Shown here piece after piece: positions 28,401 through 35,672 of a DNA stretch of 40,666 bases. The translations under genes and the position numbers were made by a program. Origin of the DNA: Ramlibacter sp. (GTDB lineage: Bacteria > Pseudomonadota > Gammaproteobacteria > Burkholderiales > Burkholderiaceae_C); NCBI GenBank assembly GCA_028292245.1, contig JAQGMS010000367.1, forward strand, positions 1-40,666, in the 5' to 3' direction. Each line of letters begins with the position of its first letter. Positions within the stretch are counted from its first letter, which is position 1. The notes beneath the pieces were generated by a model. The model ran no database searches and was not told the origin of the DNA. It saw only the letters and a list, made by a program, of their open reading frames with translations.

Positions 28401-28915
28401 CCGACATGTCAGAGGCCGGGGAAGAGTATCTGAAGCTCGCGACGGCCAGCGCTCTTCTCAAATGGGCCGTTGATCGGTATCGGGATCGCAAGCAGGGACC
28501 GCTTCTTCAACGCGCCAGCGCAGTCTTCAAGAACCTGACGCTTGGTTTCTTCGAAAAGTTGCGCGTCGACTATGAACAGACGCCTCCTGCGCTCCTTGCC
28601 TACCGTCAAAACAACCAGGCGGTTCCTGTTTCAGGGCTGAGCGATGGAACTCGGGACCAGCTTTTCCTAGCGCTTCGAATTGCGGCGCTCGAACTTCAAA
28701 CTGAACAGGGGACGCTCGTTCCTTTTGTCGCAGACGATCTCTTCATCAACTTCGATGACAAGCGCTCCCAGGCTGGCCTACAAGCGCTATATGCGCTTTC
28801 CTCCAAGGCACAAGTGCTCTTCTTAAGCCACCAAGAACACCTACTGCCAGTTATTCAAAAGCTATTGCCTGATGTAAACGTCATTACGTTGGATGCGGAG
28901 GAGATGCCAGCTTAG
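25445..28915 (+). CDS. YhaN/SbcC-like AAA ATPase with coiled-coil arms
   Basis: 1156 residues from the ATG at 25445 (an in-frame GTG lies one codon earlier). N-terminal P-loop GPNEAGKS at 33-40, an AAA_27-type pattern. Long coiled-coil arms run from about 180 to 1030. The C-terminal head has the signature LSDGTRDQLFLALR and Walker B VPFVADDLFINFDD, followed by FLSHQEHL, the switch His. This is the usual partner of YhaO/Mre11-like nucleases. It ends the operon. Two separate SMC-like ATPases (this and JetC) in one transcription unit are unusual. Confidence 0.9.
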   Translation: MRFNELNLIAYGKFTEHRLLFPKATHDFHVIVGPNEAGKSTVRRAITELLFGIETRSPLGFKHPQSDLRMSGSLEAATGGVAFMRTKQQKSLRSMSGEQLPDNYLNAILGSLTEETFEQLYCLDHERLLKGGQGIVDPRNSVSQILFQAASGLEGFAEVREALATRASELFGKKGRSNEYMKASDRYMGAQKELKEVLVRTKEWVEARDALKAADDALEAERKKKRDLELQRSAWERSRRLGPLVNKLGGLQNELAEVGDTIVFPTGAKETLDSGISEMNAAEAIVRTRQADVVEREQQLSAINVDDKILERAAEIERLAKLCGLYANHPSHLPLRRNEVEQWIAEVRAESAPFDWGNTEEEVRTRLPQEKVLRAIDTLLKERGALVADLRAAKDNEAERQTTVDDLQGKLDTSAETAIDPQLAQALAQALPYKASDGKQKVLQSAVNSADQTAKHAMAALGRPEFTEELLRPMQLPSTERVSTYRVSRQEIVKAADVARSLADQHEGDSADLQLQISQFIRAHKVTTVGEVSDARRARDQQWGAIKTGSATVEDAAPQLDVAIRLADELADSHTLSETDGASLQGLRDRFEKATEEHGRQKAILQDRENELRKFDAQWAAQASKMGLDRMELDDLPEWLTRREAALKALGTLAEKRRDYETECDAETQAREELSRALLAAGIQTKETDGLTALCTTAEEHNKAIERARIQRQGLQQQLQTAQTALKAAQTSKASKTTAVDQWDTKWKGALARAHLAGVGEDIAEVEAAVNAAGGIRQRLEKVTSHRTERIEAMEADLEQLKEASEALVQALMPELPQNSPDEVSRILSSALEEAKRQSGRRAEAQKFLDLSKRQLSEANSTMAQAKRGLEPLLKIADVDDPALALPLAEKSQRKATLVDSIAQAKAELDRGSDGLSLDQVQAEIGEHPVTDAQAQLMLLKDGLEDSDRQLTELTQARLTAKQAFDVIAGGDKAALAEAQRQEAVADMSEAGEEYLKLATASALLKWAVDRYRDRKQGPLLQRASAVFKNLTLGFFEKLRVDYEQTPPALLAYRQNNQAVPVSGLSDGTRDQLFLALRIAALELQTEQGTLVPFVADDLFINFDDKRSQAGLQALYALSSKAQVLFLSHQEHLLPVIQKLLPDVNVITLDAEEMPA

Positions 28916-29504
28916 TCGAAAGTCGTAGTCCAGCGGCTACTATCGGCTGAGAGGCGGGGCAGGGTCGGGTGTTGAGCAGGAACTCACGCACGTCTTTAAC
29001 GACGGGCGACATGTCGCGCGCAGCAACGTAGTGTTGTCTTAGGGTGAATCCCGCTGGCGACTTCGTCGCCATCGAAATGGCGAGGCATATGACCTCTAGC
29101 GAGGTGGCGGCGCATGACGACGACGATACGTCCCGAGAATCATGGCGTGAGATAATACGTTTGGACGCGTATGATCGCAGCACCCGTTGGCGCAACTACG
29201 CAGCGCTGCGACGCACTTGGTTGCAGTAGTAGCGCTAGCCTGAGACGATTAATAGGCGCGAGTAGTGCAAGGCCACTGCTAAACAGAGCAGAATCAACAG
29301 CGGTCTTTTTTTGGCGGTAAAGCCGACGGTCAAATTCAAATCGAATTCTGCAAAACGCTGTGTTCACGCGGGTTTACAGAGACCGGCAATGATCGAGTGG
29401 GGAGTAATTCAAGGTCGCCTTGCTAGGCGATTGTCCCCCCTCGCGTTGGGCGTGCGCAGCGTGATAGTTCTTGAGTTGCTCAGCCGGCCTCCGTGCGCAA
29501 TCCT
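28916..29504. other. 589 bp without a secure gene
   Basis: Short open frames on both strands have no recognisable motifs or good starts. No clear terminator hairpin follows the YhaN-like gene. Probably decayed sequence between the Wadjet and BREX segments. Confidence 0.5.
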
Positions 29505-29754
29505 GCGGGCTGACATAGCCAGCGTAAATCAGTGCTCAGTGTCAGGCGAATCTGCGCACAATGGCAAAAAGAATATAGCGCGGACTGCGTCGATCACGAG
29601 GCTAAGCGTTGTGACCCGCGCGCGACTGCGCAAGTTCCGCAAACGCAGGAACCATGCGCCAGTGCTTTCGCGGCCATCGTCCATCGAGCGCGAAAGGCGC
29701 GCAAAAGCACATTAGCAGTGCTAACGATCTTGCTTCGTTAAGGGTTAGCCAGAC
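29505..29754 (+). repeat. Long diverged direct repeat, copy B
   Basis: Partner of 7713-7965. It keeps the palindrome TTAGCA-G-TGCTAA (29712-29724) unchanged and the second hairpin with 6-bp arms (TAACGA-N7-TCGTTA). Short coding frames through both copies share PCASAF or ACASAF and a STLAVLTI-type end, but stops and gaps make translation doubtful. Confidence 0.8.
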
Positions 29755-29969
29755 TGCATGGGCTGCTCCAACTGTTCGGCTTTCGTGTCACGCATTAGCG
29801 TTTTTCGTTGTCCCTGCTAACCCGCTCGCGATAGAGTCATCACCCGTCTTGAGGAGGCTCCACAGTGCGTCACATTTTTCACGCACGCCGGCGGTGCTCG
29901 CTTCGAGCGCCTTGACCAGCACCAACTCCCGCTCAGACTACTCGTGAAAGCGATGGACGTGGCGGGAGA

Positions 29970-30278
29970 CTATCTGGTGCGGGAGTACGGCAGTCGCAAA
30001 GCCAAGCAACAAGCATCTGCGAGCGCGTCCAGCTTCGACACGCCGATTTCCTCGGTGGGTGGCGGAACAATCTGATCGTTCTGATCGGTTAGAACGACGT
30101 CTCCGGTTTCCGGATCGACTGTGACGCGTACCAATGGGTCGGATGATGACTCCTGACCGAGGCACCGTGTGCGGTAGGCCTCCCAAAGGCGCACTGCTTC
30201 CTCATCCCCTTCCGGCAGAATTAAGTGTGGCAGGGTGGTCACCACTTCCGGCCGTAGGGGGCCGGAAATACCCCACAA
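29970..30278 (-). pseudogene. Orphan gene fragment of unknown family
   Basis: About 102 residues from a TTG. The composition is protein-like: VVTTLPHLILPEGDEEAVRL, then VRVTVDPETGDVVLTDQND and VSKLDALADACCLALRLP. The open frame runs further upstream (PEARRSRSIFFNVY) to a stop, with no better start. I do not recognise it. It may be the middle or end of a gene lost when the BREX and Wadjet segments were joined. Confidence 0.4.
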
Positions 30279-30450
30279 GTAAACGTTGAAGAAGATCGAT
30301 CGGCTTCGTCGGGCCTCGGGTGATTTACTGCCACGCTATTCGTTCGCGCTGGCCGATGGTGTGCGCTGGATGCCGAAGCAGGCTATCCCACTATTTAATA
30401 TCTTGGAGCAGGGCACAATCATAATCACCTTACGGCTAGTATCGGATCAA

Positions 30451-30527
30451 AATACGCGCATAGACACATCATTGAGCGGCTCATATACTACGCTGAATCG
30501 CACGAATTCTTATTTTAGACGCGTATT
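30451..30527. promoter_or_regulatory. Inverted octamer pair around the BREX promoter
   Basis: AATACGCG at 30451-30458 and its reverse complement CGCGTATT at 30520-30527 flank the promoter symmetrically, the second just before the ATG. Candidate half-sites for the BrxR-like regulator encoded downstream, perhaps by looping. The 61-bp spacing is close to six helical turns. Confidence 0.45.
30461..30489 (+). promoter_or_regulatory. Sigma-70-type promoter of the BREX operon
   Basis: TAGACA (30461-30466) and TATACT (30484-30489) are spaced exactly 17 bp, each with one mismatch to consensus, in AT-rich DNA. Transcription would start near 30496, about 34 bp before the regulator ATG. Confidence 0.65.
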
Positions 30528-30529
30528 AC

Positions 30530-31450
30530 ATGGCCGAACTTGTTCACTTGACTCAGCCCCAACGTGACCGCCTCGCGTTCATCGAGCTTCGCGTTCGCTT
30601 CATCGGGGAGATTCGCCGGCAGGATTTGGTCTGCCGGTTTGGCATTCAGTCCGCAGCAGCCACCCGCGATCTGGCCCTCTATAAGGAGATGGCGCCGGGG
30701 AACATGGAGTACGATTCGAAGGGGAAGTCGTACATTCTGGGCCCAGAGTTCCGGCCAGTGTTCGACTTTCCGGCAGACCGGGTGCTGTCGTGGTTGACTC
30801 AGGGTTTTGGCGATGGTGAGCCGGTGCGGCTCAAGGCGTGGGTCACATGCGAAAGCCCTTCACGCGTGACGCATCCGGATCTGGACACCCTGGCGTGCGT
30901 CACTCGGTCGATCCATCAGGAGAGCCCGCTCAAGATCGAGTACCACTCCATATCGAGCGGTCGGACCGAGCGGGAAATTGTTCCCTTCGCGCTGATCGAC
31001 AACGGACTGCGTTGGCACGTCCGCGCATTCGACCGTAAGACGCAGGAGTTCCGCGACAGTGTCATCACGCGAATCCGGCGGCCTGCGGTTTTGAAGGGGG
31101 CGGCTGTCGAACCACATGAGCGGAGCAACCAGGACATCCAGTGGACGCGTATCGTCGAGCTTGAACTCGTTCCGCACCCCGATCAGCCGCATCCCGAGAT
31201 TACGCAAATGGACTACCGCATGGATAAGGGCGTGCTGAGACTGAAGTTGCGGGCGGCCACGGCGGGCTACATCTTGCGCCAGATGAGTGTGGACTGTTCA
31301 CCCGATCACAGCCTGCGCGCTCATGAATATCGTCTCTGGTTAAAAGACCCGCTAGCGCTTTACGGCGTGAAAAACGCTGTCTTGGCGCCGGCGTATCGTT
31401 CTCCCGATCAGGGTCATCTCGAACCCGACTCCGACCAAAGCGGATCGTGA
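30530..31450 (+). CDS. brxR: BrxR-like WYL-domain regulator of BREX
   Basis: 306 residues. The N-terminal winged helix lies at residues about 10-65 (IGEIRRQDLVCRFGIQSAAA), the WYL domain at about 120-195 (LKIEYHSISSGR, FALIDNGLRWHVRAFDR, FRDSVITRIRR), and a WCX-like C-terminal domain follows. BrxR proteins bind the promoter of their own BREX locus and repress it. The gene heads the BREX operon and its stop overlaps the brxF ATG. No Shine-Dalgarno is visible; the leader is short. It shares order and sequence with the regulator at 14974. Confidence 0.85.
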   Translation: MAELVHLTQPQRDRLAFIELRVRFIGEIRRQDLVCRFGIQSAAATRDLALYKEMAPGNMEYDSKGKSYILGPEFRPVFDFPADRVLSWLTQGFGDGEPVRLKAWVTCESPSRVTHPDLDTLACVTRSIHQESPLKIEYHSISSGRTEREIVPFALIDNGLRWHVRAFDRKTQEFRDSVITRIRRPAVLKGAAVEPHERSNQDIQWTRIVELELVPHPDQPHPEITQMDYRMDKGVLRLKLRAATAGYILRQMSVDCSPDHSLRAHEYRLWLKDPLALYGVKNAVLAPAYRSPDQGHLEPDSDQSGS

Positions 31451-31905
31451 TGATCGAAAAGCTTCAACGGCTCATCGACGAGGTCGGCGATCTGAACAGC
31501 AAACTGATCCTGCTGGTCGGCCCGGCCCGCAGCGGCAAAACCAAGCTGCTGCGTGAGCTCGGCGACAAGCGCCGTATCGAGCCTTTGAATGTGGGTCTCG
31601 AGCTTGGCCGCAGGTTGACCGCGACTCCGCACAACAAGCGCGCCTTCTCGGCAGCTGAATTATTACGCGAGATCGCCGATCAGGAGCAGACCCAAGATTT
31701 GCTGCTGCTCGACAACCTGGAGTTATTGTTCGAGAAGCGTCTGCAGATAAATCCGCTTGATCTGGTTAAGCGGCTTTCTCATTCGAAACGTGTGGTAGCC
31801 GTGTGGCCCGGCGAGCTGCGGGGTGATCGACTGACCTATGGCGATATGAGCCATCCAGAACATCGCGACTATGGCCGTGACGGCGTGGTCGTTCTAGAAA
31901 TTTGA
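31450..31905 (+). CDS. brxF: BREX type 3 P-loop protein BrxF
   Basis: 151 residues from the ATG at 31450 (TGATG overlap with the regulator stop; a GTG one codon upstream is also possible). Walker A GPARSGKT at residues 24-31 and Walker B LLLLDN ending at D88-N89. The size and the position just before brxC are those of BrxF in BREX type 3. Its exact role is unknown. It is likely an ATPase accessory of BrxC. Confidence 0.85.
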   Translation: MIEKLQRLIDEVGDLNSKLILLVGPARSGKTKLLRELGDKRRIEPLNVGLELGRRLTATPHNKRAFSAAELLREIADQEQTQDLLLLDNLELLFEKRLQINPLDLVKRLSHSKRVVAVWPGELRGDRLTYGDMSHPEHRDYGRDGVVVLEI

Positions 31906-31927
31906 GTGGCGGGGAGGAGAGCAACGC

Positions 31928-34900
31928 ATGGCGCACCAGATGAAGTATGGAGATCTGATCCAGTTTGAGCAGATCGACTCGGTTATTCAGCTGCTCGACG
32001 CCGGACGGCCCGACGAGGCCAAAAAGCTCGTATCGACGTATGTCATTTCCGACGATATGGCCGAGCGGATCGCCAAGCTCATGATTCCCCAGCTCGGCTT
32101 CGATGACTCCGTTGACCACAAAGGCGTGCTGATCGTCGGCAACTACGGGACCGGCAAGTCGCATTTGATGTCGGTGCTGTCCCTGGTTGCCGAAGATGCT
32201 GCTTACGCATCGATGATTCGCCACCCCAAAGTTGTCAAAGCGGTCGCGCCGATTGCCGGGCGCTTCAAGGTACTGCGCATCGAGGTGGGCGGTTTGGAAA
32301 TGCCCCTGCGCCAAATCATTACACAGCAGCTTGAACGCTTCCTGGAGAAACTTGGGGTCAGTTATACCTTCCCGACAGCGGACCAGGAGCTCAACAATAA
32401 GGACTCGTTCGAGCAGATGATGAGCGCGTTCGCCGAGGTTTTCCCGGACCAGGGCATGCTCCTCGTCGTCGATGAATTTCTGGAGTACCTGCAGTCACGT
32501 CGTGATCATGAGCTTGTGCGCGATCTGGCGATTCTCCGTCAGATCGGCGAGGTCACCAAACACCTCAAGTTCCGCTTCGTTGCCGGTGTGCAGGAGGCCG
32601 TTTTCGATAGAGTGCGATTTCAGCATGTCGCCGACAGCATGCGGCGCGTCAATGAGCGTTTTACACAGATCCTGATCGACCGCCAGGACGTCAGCTTCGT
32701 GGTTTCCGCCCGGCTGTTGAAGAAGACGGTCGACCAGCAGAACAAGATTCGCGAGTACCTCACGCCGTTCGCCAAATTCTACGGTTCCATGAACGAGCGC
32801 ATGGACGAGTACGTGCGTCTGTTCCCCGTCCACCCGGACTACCTCAAGACCTTCGAACAAATTCACTTCACCGAGAAGCGTGGCGCACTCAAGACAATCG
32901 AGGCGTCCATGCTGGCGATCATCGACCAGGAGGTGCCAACTGATCGGCCGTCGTTGATCAGCTATGAGAGCTTTTGGCAGACTGTCAAGACCAATTCTGT
33001 TCTGCGCGCCGATCCCAACATCAAAGAGGTCATGCGTGTCTCGGATGTGTTGGAGTCGCGTGTGCAGCAGGCGTTCACGCGACCGGCCTACAAGCCGATG
33101 GCGATGCGCGTTATCAACGCGCTTGCGGTTAACCGCCTGACCACGGGAGGCGATATCCACGTTCCCATTGGGCCAACCGCTGCCGAACTGCGCGACGCGC
33201 TGTGTCTTTATCAGCCGGGTGTCGAGGACATGCCGGGCGACCCCGCCGAGAATCTGCTGTCAATGGTGCAGACCGTGATGCGCGAGGTACTGAAGACGGT
33301 CAACGGGCAGTTCATTTCCAGGGCCCCTGACACGGAGCAGTATTACCTCGATCTCAAGAAGGACATCGACTACGACGCGCAGATTGAAAAGCGCGCTGAG
33401 GCCCTATCCGATGACGCGCTCGACCGCGCCTACTACAGTGCCGTCAAAGCACTCATGGAGTGCAGCGATGACCTGCGCTACCCCGGCTTCCAAATCTGGC
33501 AACACCAGCTGGAGTGGCAGGAACGTCGTGTCGAACGCATGGGCTACTTGTTCTTCGGCGCCCCGAATGACCGCCCCACGGCCCAGCCCGAGCGCGACTT
33601 CTACGTCTACTTCATCCAGCCCTTCGACAAGCCGAAGTTCACCAACAACAGCCTGTCGGACGAGGTCTTCTTCCGCCTCTCGGGCCTGGATGATTACCTC
33701 AAGCGCCATCTGTCCTCCTACGCCGCTGCGCTGGATCTGGCATCGACGGCCAGCGGCGGCGCCAAGGCCATCTACCTCTCGAAGGCACAAGACTTCCTGC
33801 GCGCCATGAGCAAGTGGCTGCAGGAAAAGCAGATGACTGCCTTTGAGGTCACTTACCAAGGCAAGAAGAAGAATCTGCAGGAGTGGTCCAAGGGCGTGTC
33901 GCTGCGTGACCGTGCGCGGCTGGGCCCAGACGATCGCATCAACTTCCGTGACGTCGTAAACGTCATCTCGGGCCTGGTGCTGGGTCAGCGATTTGTTGAC
34001 CTGTCGCCCGAATACCCCACCTTCTCAGTACTTCTCACTGAAGCCAACCGCAAGCAACTTGTTGGCAATGCTCTGCGAGCGCTCGCTGGCGGCACCCGCA
34101 CCAAGGAAGGCCTCGCTGTGCTGGACGCACTGGAGCTTCTCGATGGCGATCGGGTGGACCCAGCCAAGTCCCGCTACGCGCAGGAGGTGCTGAACCGACT
34201 GAAGGCCAAGGGCCACGGCCAGGTGCTCAACCGCGGCGAACTGCTCTCGGGAACCTCGGACGTCGAGTATTTCGCGCCCATCAAGTACCGCCTGGAGCCG
34301 GATCTGCTGATCACCGTGCTGGGTGGCCTGGTCTATTCCGGCGACTTGGTGATGTCGATCACCGGCGACAAGATCGACTCCGGCAAGCTGGTGCAACTCG
34401 CGGAGCGCTCAATCGAAGAGCTGAAGCAGTTCAAGCACATCGAGGCACCGAAAGAGATCAACCTTGCGGTGCTGCGCGCCCTGTTTGAGTTGTTCGATCT
34501 GCCGTCCGGCCTGGCGCAGAAAGCCAGCCAGGGCGACACCGAGCCGGTCATCAAGCTGCAGGAAAAGGTCAGCGGCCTGGTGCCGCGTGTACTCAAGGCT
34601 GGATCAGACCTGCAGCAAGGCAAGCTCGGCTTCTGGGGTCAGAATCTACTGCGCGAGGAAGAGGCCAAAGACTGGCACGGTCGGCTCGATTCATTGAAAA
34701 AGTTCAGCGAGTCGTTGGCTCCGTACAACACCGTGGGTAAGCTAAAGAATTTGCGCGTTACGCAGGAAGACATCGACGGCCAGAAGAAGAATCTGGAAAT
34801 CCTGGCCGCTGTCGAGCGCCTGCTCGAATTGGTGGTGGAGCTGGGCGGCATGGCTTCGTACCTCTCCCAGGCCGAGATGGTGCTGCCCGTCGAGCACGCT

Positions 34901-35668
34901 TGGGTGAAACAAGCCGAGGCTGCCCGCAAGGCCCTGCAAGCCAAGCTCAGCCTGGACCGCACGGCCGAGCACGCTGCCGAGTACCGGCAGACGCTCAATC
35001 AGCTCAAGAAGGACTACATCAACGCCTACATCGCCAGCCACAGCAAAGCCCGGCTGGGTGTGGCCGAAGACAAGACCCGCAATGCCCTGCGTAGAGACGA
35101 CCGCCTGCTGGCGCTGCGCGTGCTGGCCGGCGTGTCCCTGATGCCTACCAGCCAGCTCACCGCGTTCGAGGAGTCGCTCAACGGTCTGAAAAGCTGCTCG
35201 TCGCTGGACGAGCCGACGCTGCTCACGGCAGCCGTCTGCCCGCACTGCCAGTTCCGCCCGTCTTCCGAGCAGTTGGAACTGATTCCGGCGGCCAACCGCC
35301 TGCACAAGCTAGACGACGATCTGGATCAGTTAGTAGCCAACTGGCAGCAAACCTTGCTCGAGAACCTGGAGGACCCGTTCACGCAGGACAGTCTGGGCTT
35401 GCTGCCGCCCGCGTCCAAGAAGCTGATCAGTGCTTTCCTGGCCTCACGCAAGTTGCCGGACCCGATGACCGCCGAGTTTGCCAATGCCGTGCAGGAAGCC
35501 CTGTCCGGCTTGGAGAAGATCACGGTCAAGGGCGACGAACTCCGGCAAGCCCTGCTGCAAGGCGGCTCGCCGGCCACGCCCGACGAGTTGCGGAAGCGTT
35601 TCGACGCTTTTATCAGCGAGCGTGGCAAGGGCAAGGACGCCGCCAAGCTGCGGTTCGTGATCGAGTGA
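31928..35668 (+). CDS. brxC: BREX ATPase BrxC
   Basis: 1246 residues from an ATG after GGGGAGGAG. Walker A GNYGTGKS at residues 71-78 and Walker B MLLVVDEF with D182/E183 belong to the AAA+ module of BrxC/PglY proteins. The remainder is mostly helical with no motif I can name, ending in a lone CPHC pair near 1105. BrxC is the largest core BREX protein, essential for phage exclusion and host methylation in studied systems. Length is typical. It is followed after only 4 bp by a gene that is not a standard part of type 3. Confidence 0.88.
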   Translation: MAHQMKYGDLIQFEQIDSVIQLLDAGRPDEAKKLVSTYVISDDMAERIAKLMIPQLGFDDSVDHKGVLIVGNYGTGKSHLMSVLSLVAEDAAYASMIRHPKVVKAVAPIAGRFKVLRIEVGGLEMPLRQIITQQLERFLEKLGVSYTFPTADQELNNKDSFEQMMSAFAEVFPDQGMLLVVDEFLEYLQSRRDHELVRDLAILRQIGEVTKHLKFRFVAGVQEAVFDRVRFQHVADSMRRVNERFTQILIDRQDVSFVVSARLLKKTVDQQNKIREYLTPFAKFYGSMNERMDEYVRLFPVHPDYLKTFEQIHFTEKRGALKTIEASMLAIIDQEVPTDRPSLISYESFWQTVKTNSVLRADPNIKEVMRVSDVLESRVQQAFTRPAYKPMAMRVINALAVNRLTTGGDIHVPIGPTAAELRDALCLYQPGVEDMPGDPAENLLSMVQTVMREVLKTVNGQFISRAPDTEQYYLDLKKDIDYDAQIEKRAEALSDDALDRAYYSAVKALMECSDDLRYPGFQIWQHQLEWQERRVERMGYLFFGAPNDRPTAQPERDFYVYFIQPFDKPKFTNNSLSDEVFFRLSGLDDYLKRHLSSYAAALDLASTASGGAKAIYLSKAQDFLRAMSKWLQEKQMTAFEVTYQGKKKNLQEWSKGVSLRDRARLGPDDRINFRDVVNVISGLVLGQRFVDLSPEYPTFSVLLTEANRKQLVGNALRALAGGTRTKEGLAVLDALELLDGDRVDPAKSRYAQEVLNRLKAKGHGQVLNRGELLSGTSDVEYFAPIKYRLEPDLLITVLGGLVYSGDLVMSITGDKIDSGKLVQLAERSIEELKQFKHIEAPKEINLAVLRALFELFDLPSGLAQKASQGDTEPVIKLQEKVSGLVPRVLKAGSDLQQGKLGFWGQNLLREEEAKDWHGRLDSLKKFSESLAPYNTVGKLKNLRVTQEDIDGQKKNLEILAAVERLLELVVELGGMASYLSQAEMVLPVEHAWVKQAEAARKALQAKLSLDRTAEHAAEYRQTLNQLKKDYINAYIASHSKARLGVAEDKTRNALRRDDRLLALRVLAGVSLMPTSQLTAFEESLNGLKSCSSLDEPTLLTAAVCPHCQFRPSSEQLELIPAANRLHKLDDDLDQLVANWQQTLLENLEDPFTQDSLGLLPPASKKLISAFLASRKLPDPMTAEFANAVQEALSGLEKITVKGDELRQALLQGGSPATPDELRKRFDAFISERGKGKDAAKLRFVIE

Positions 35669-35672
35669 CGCC

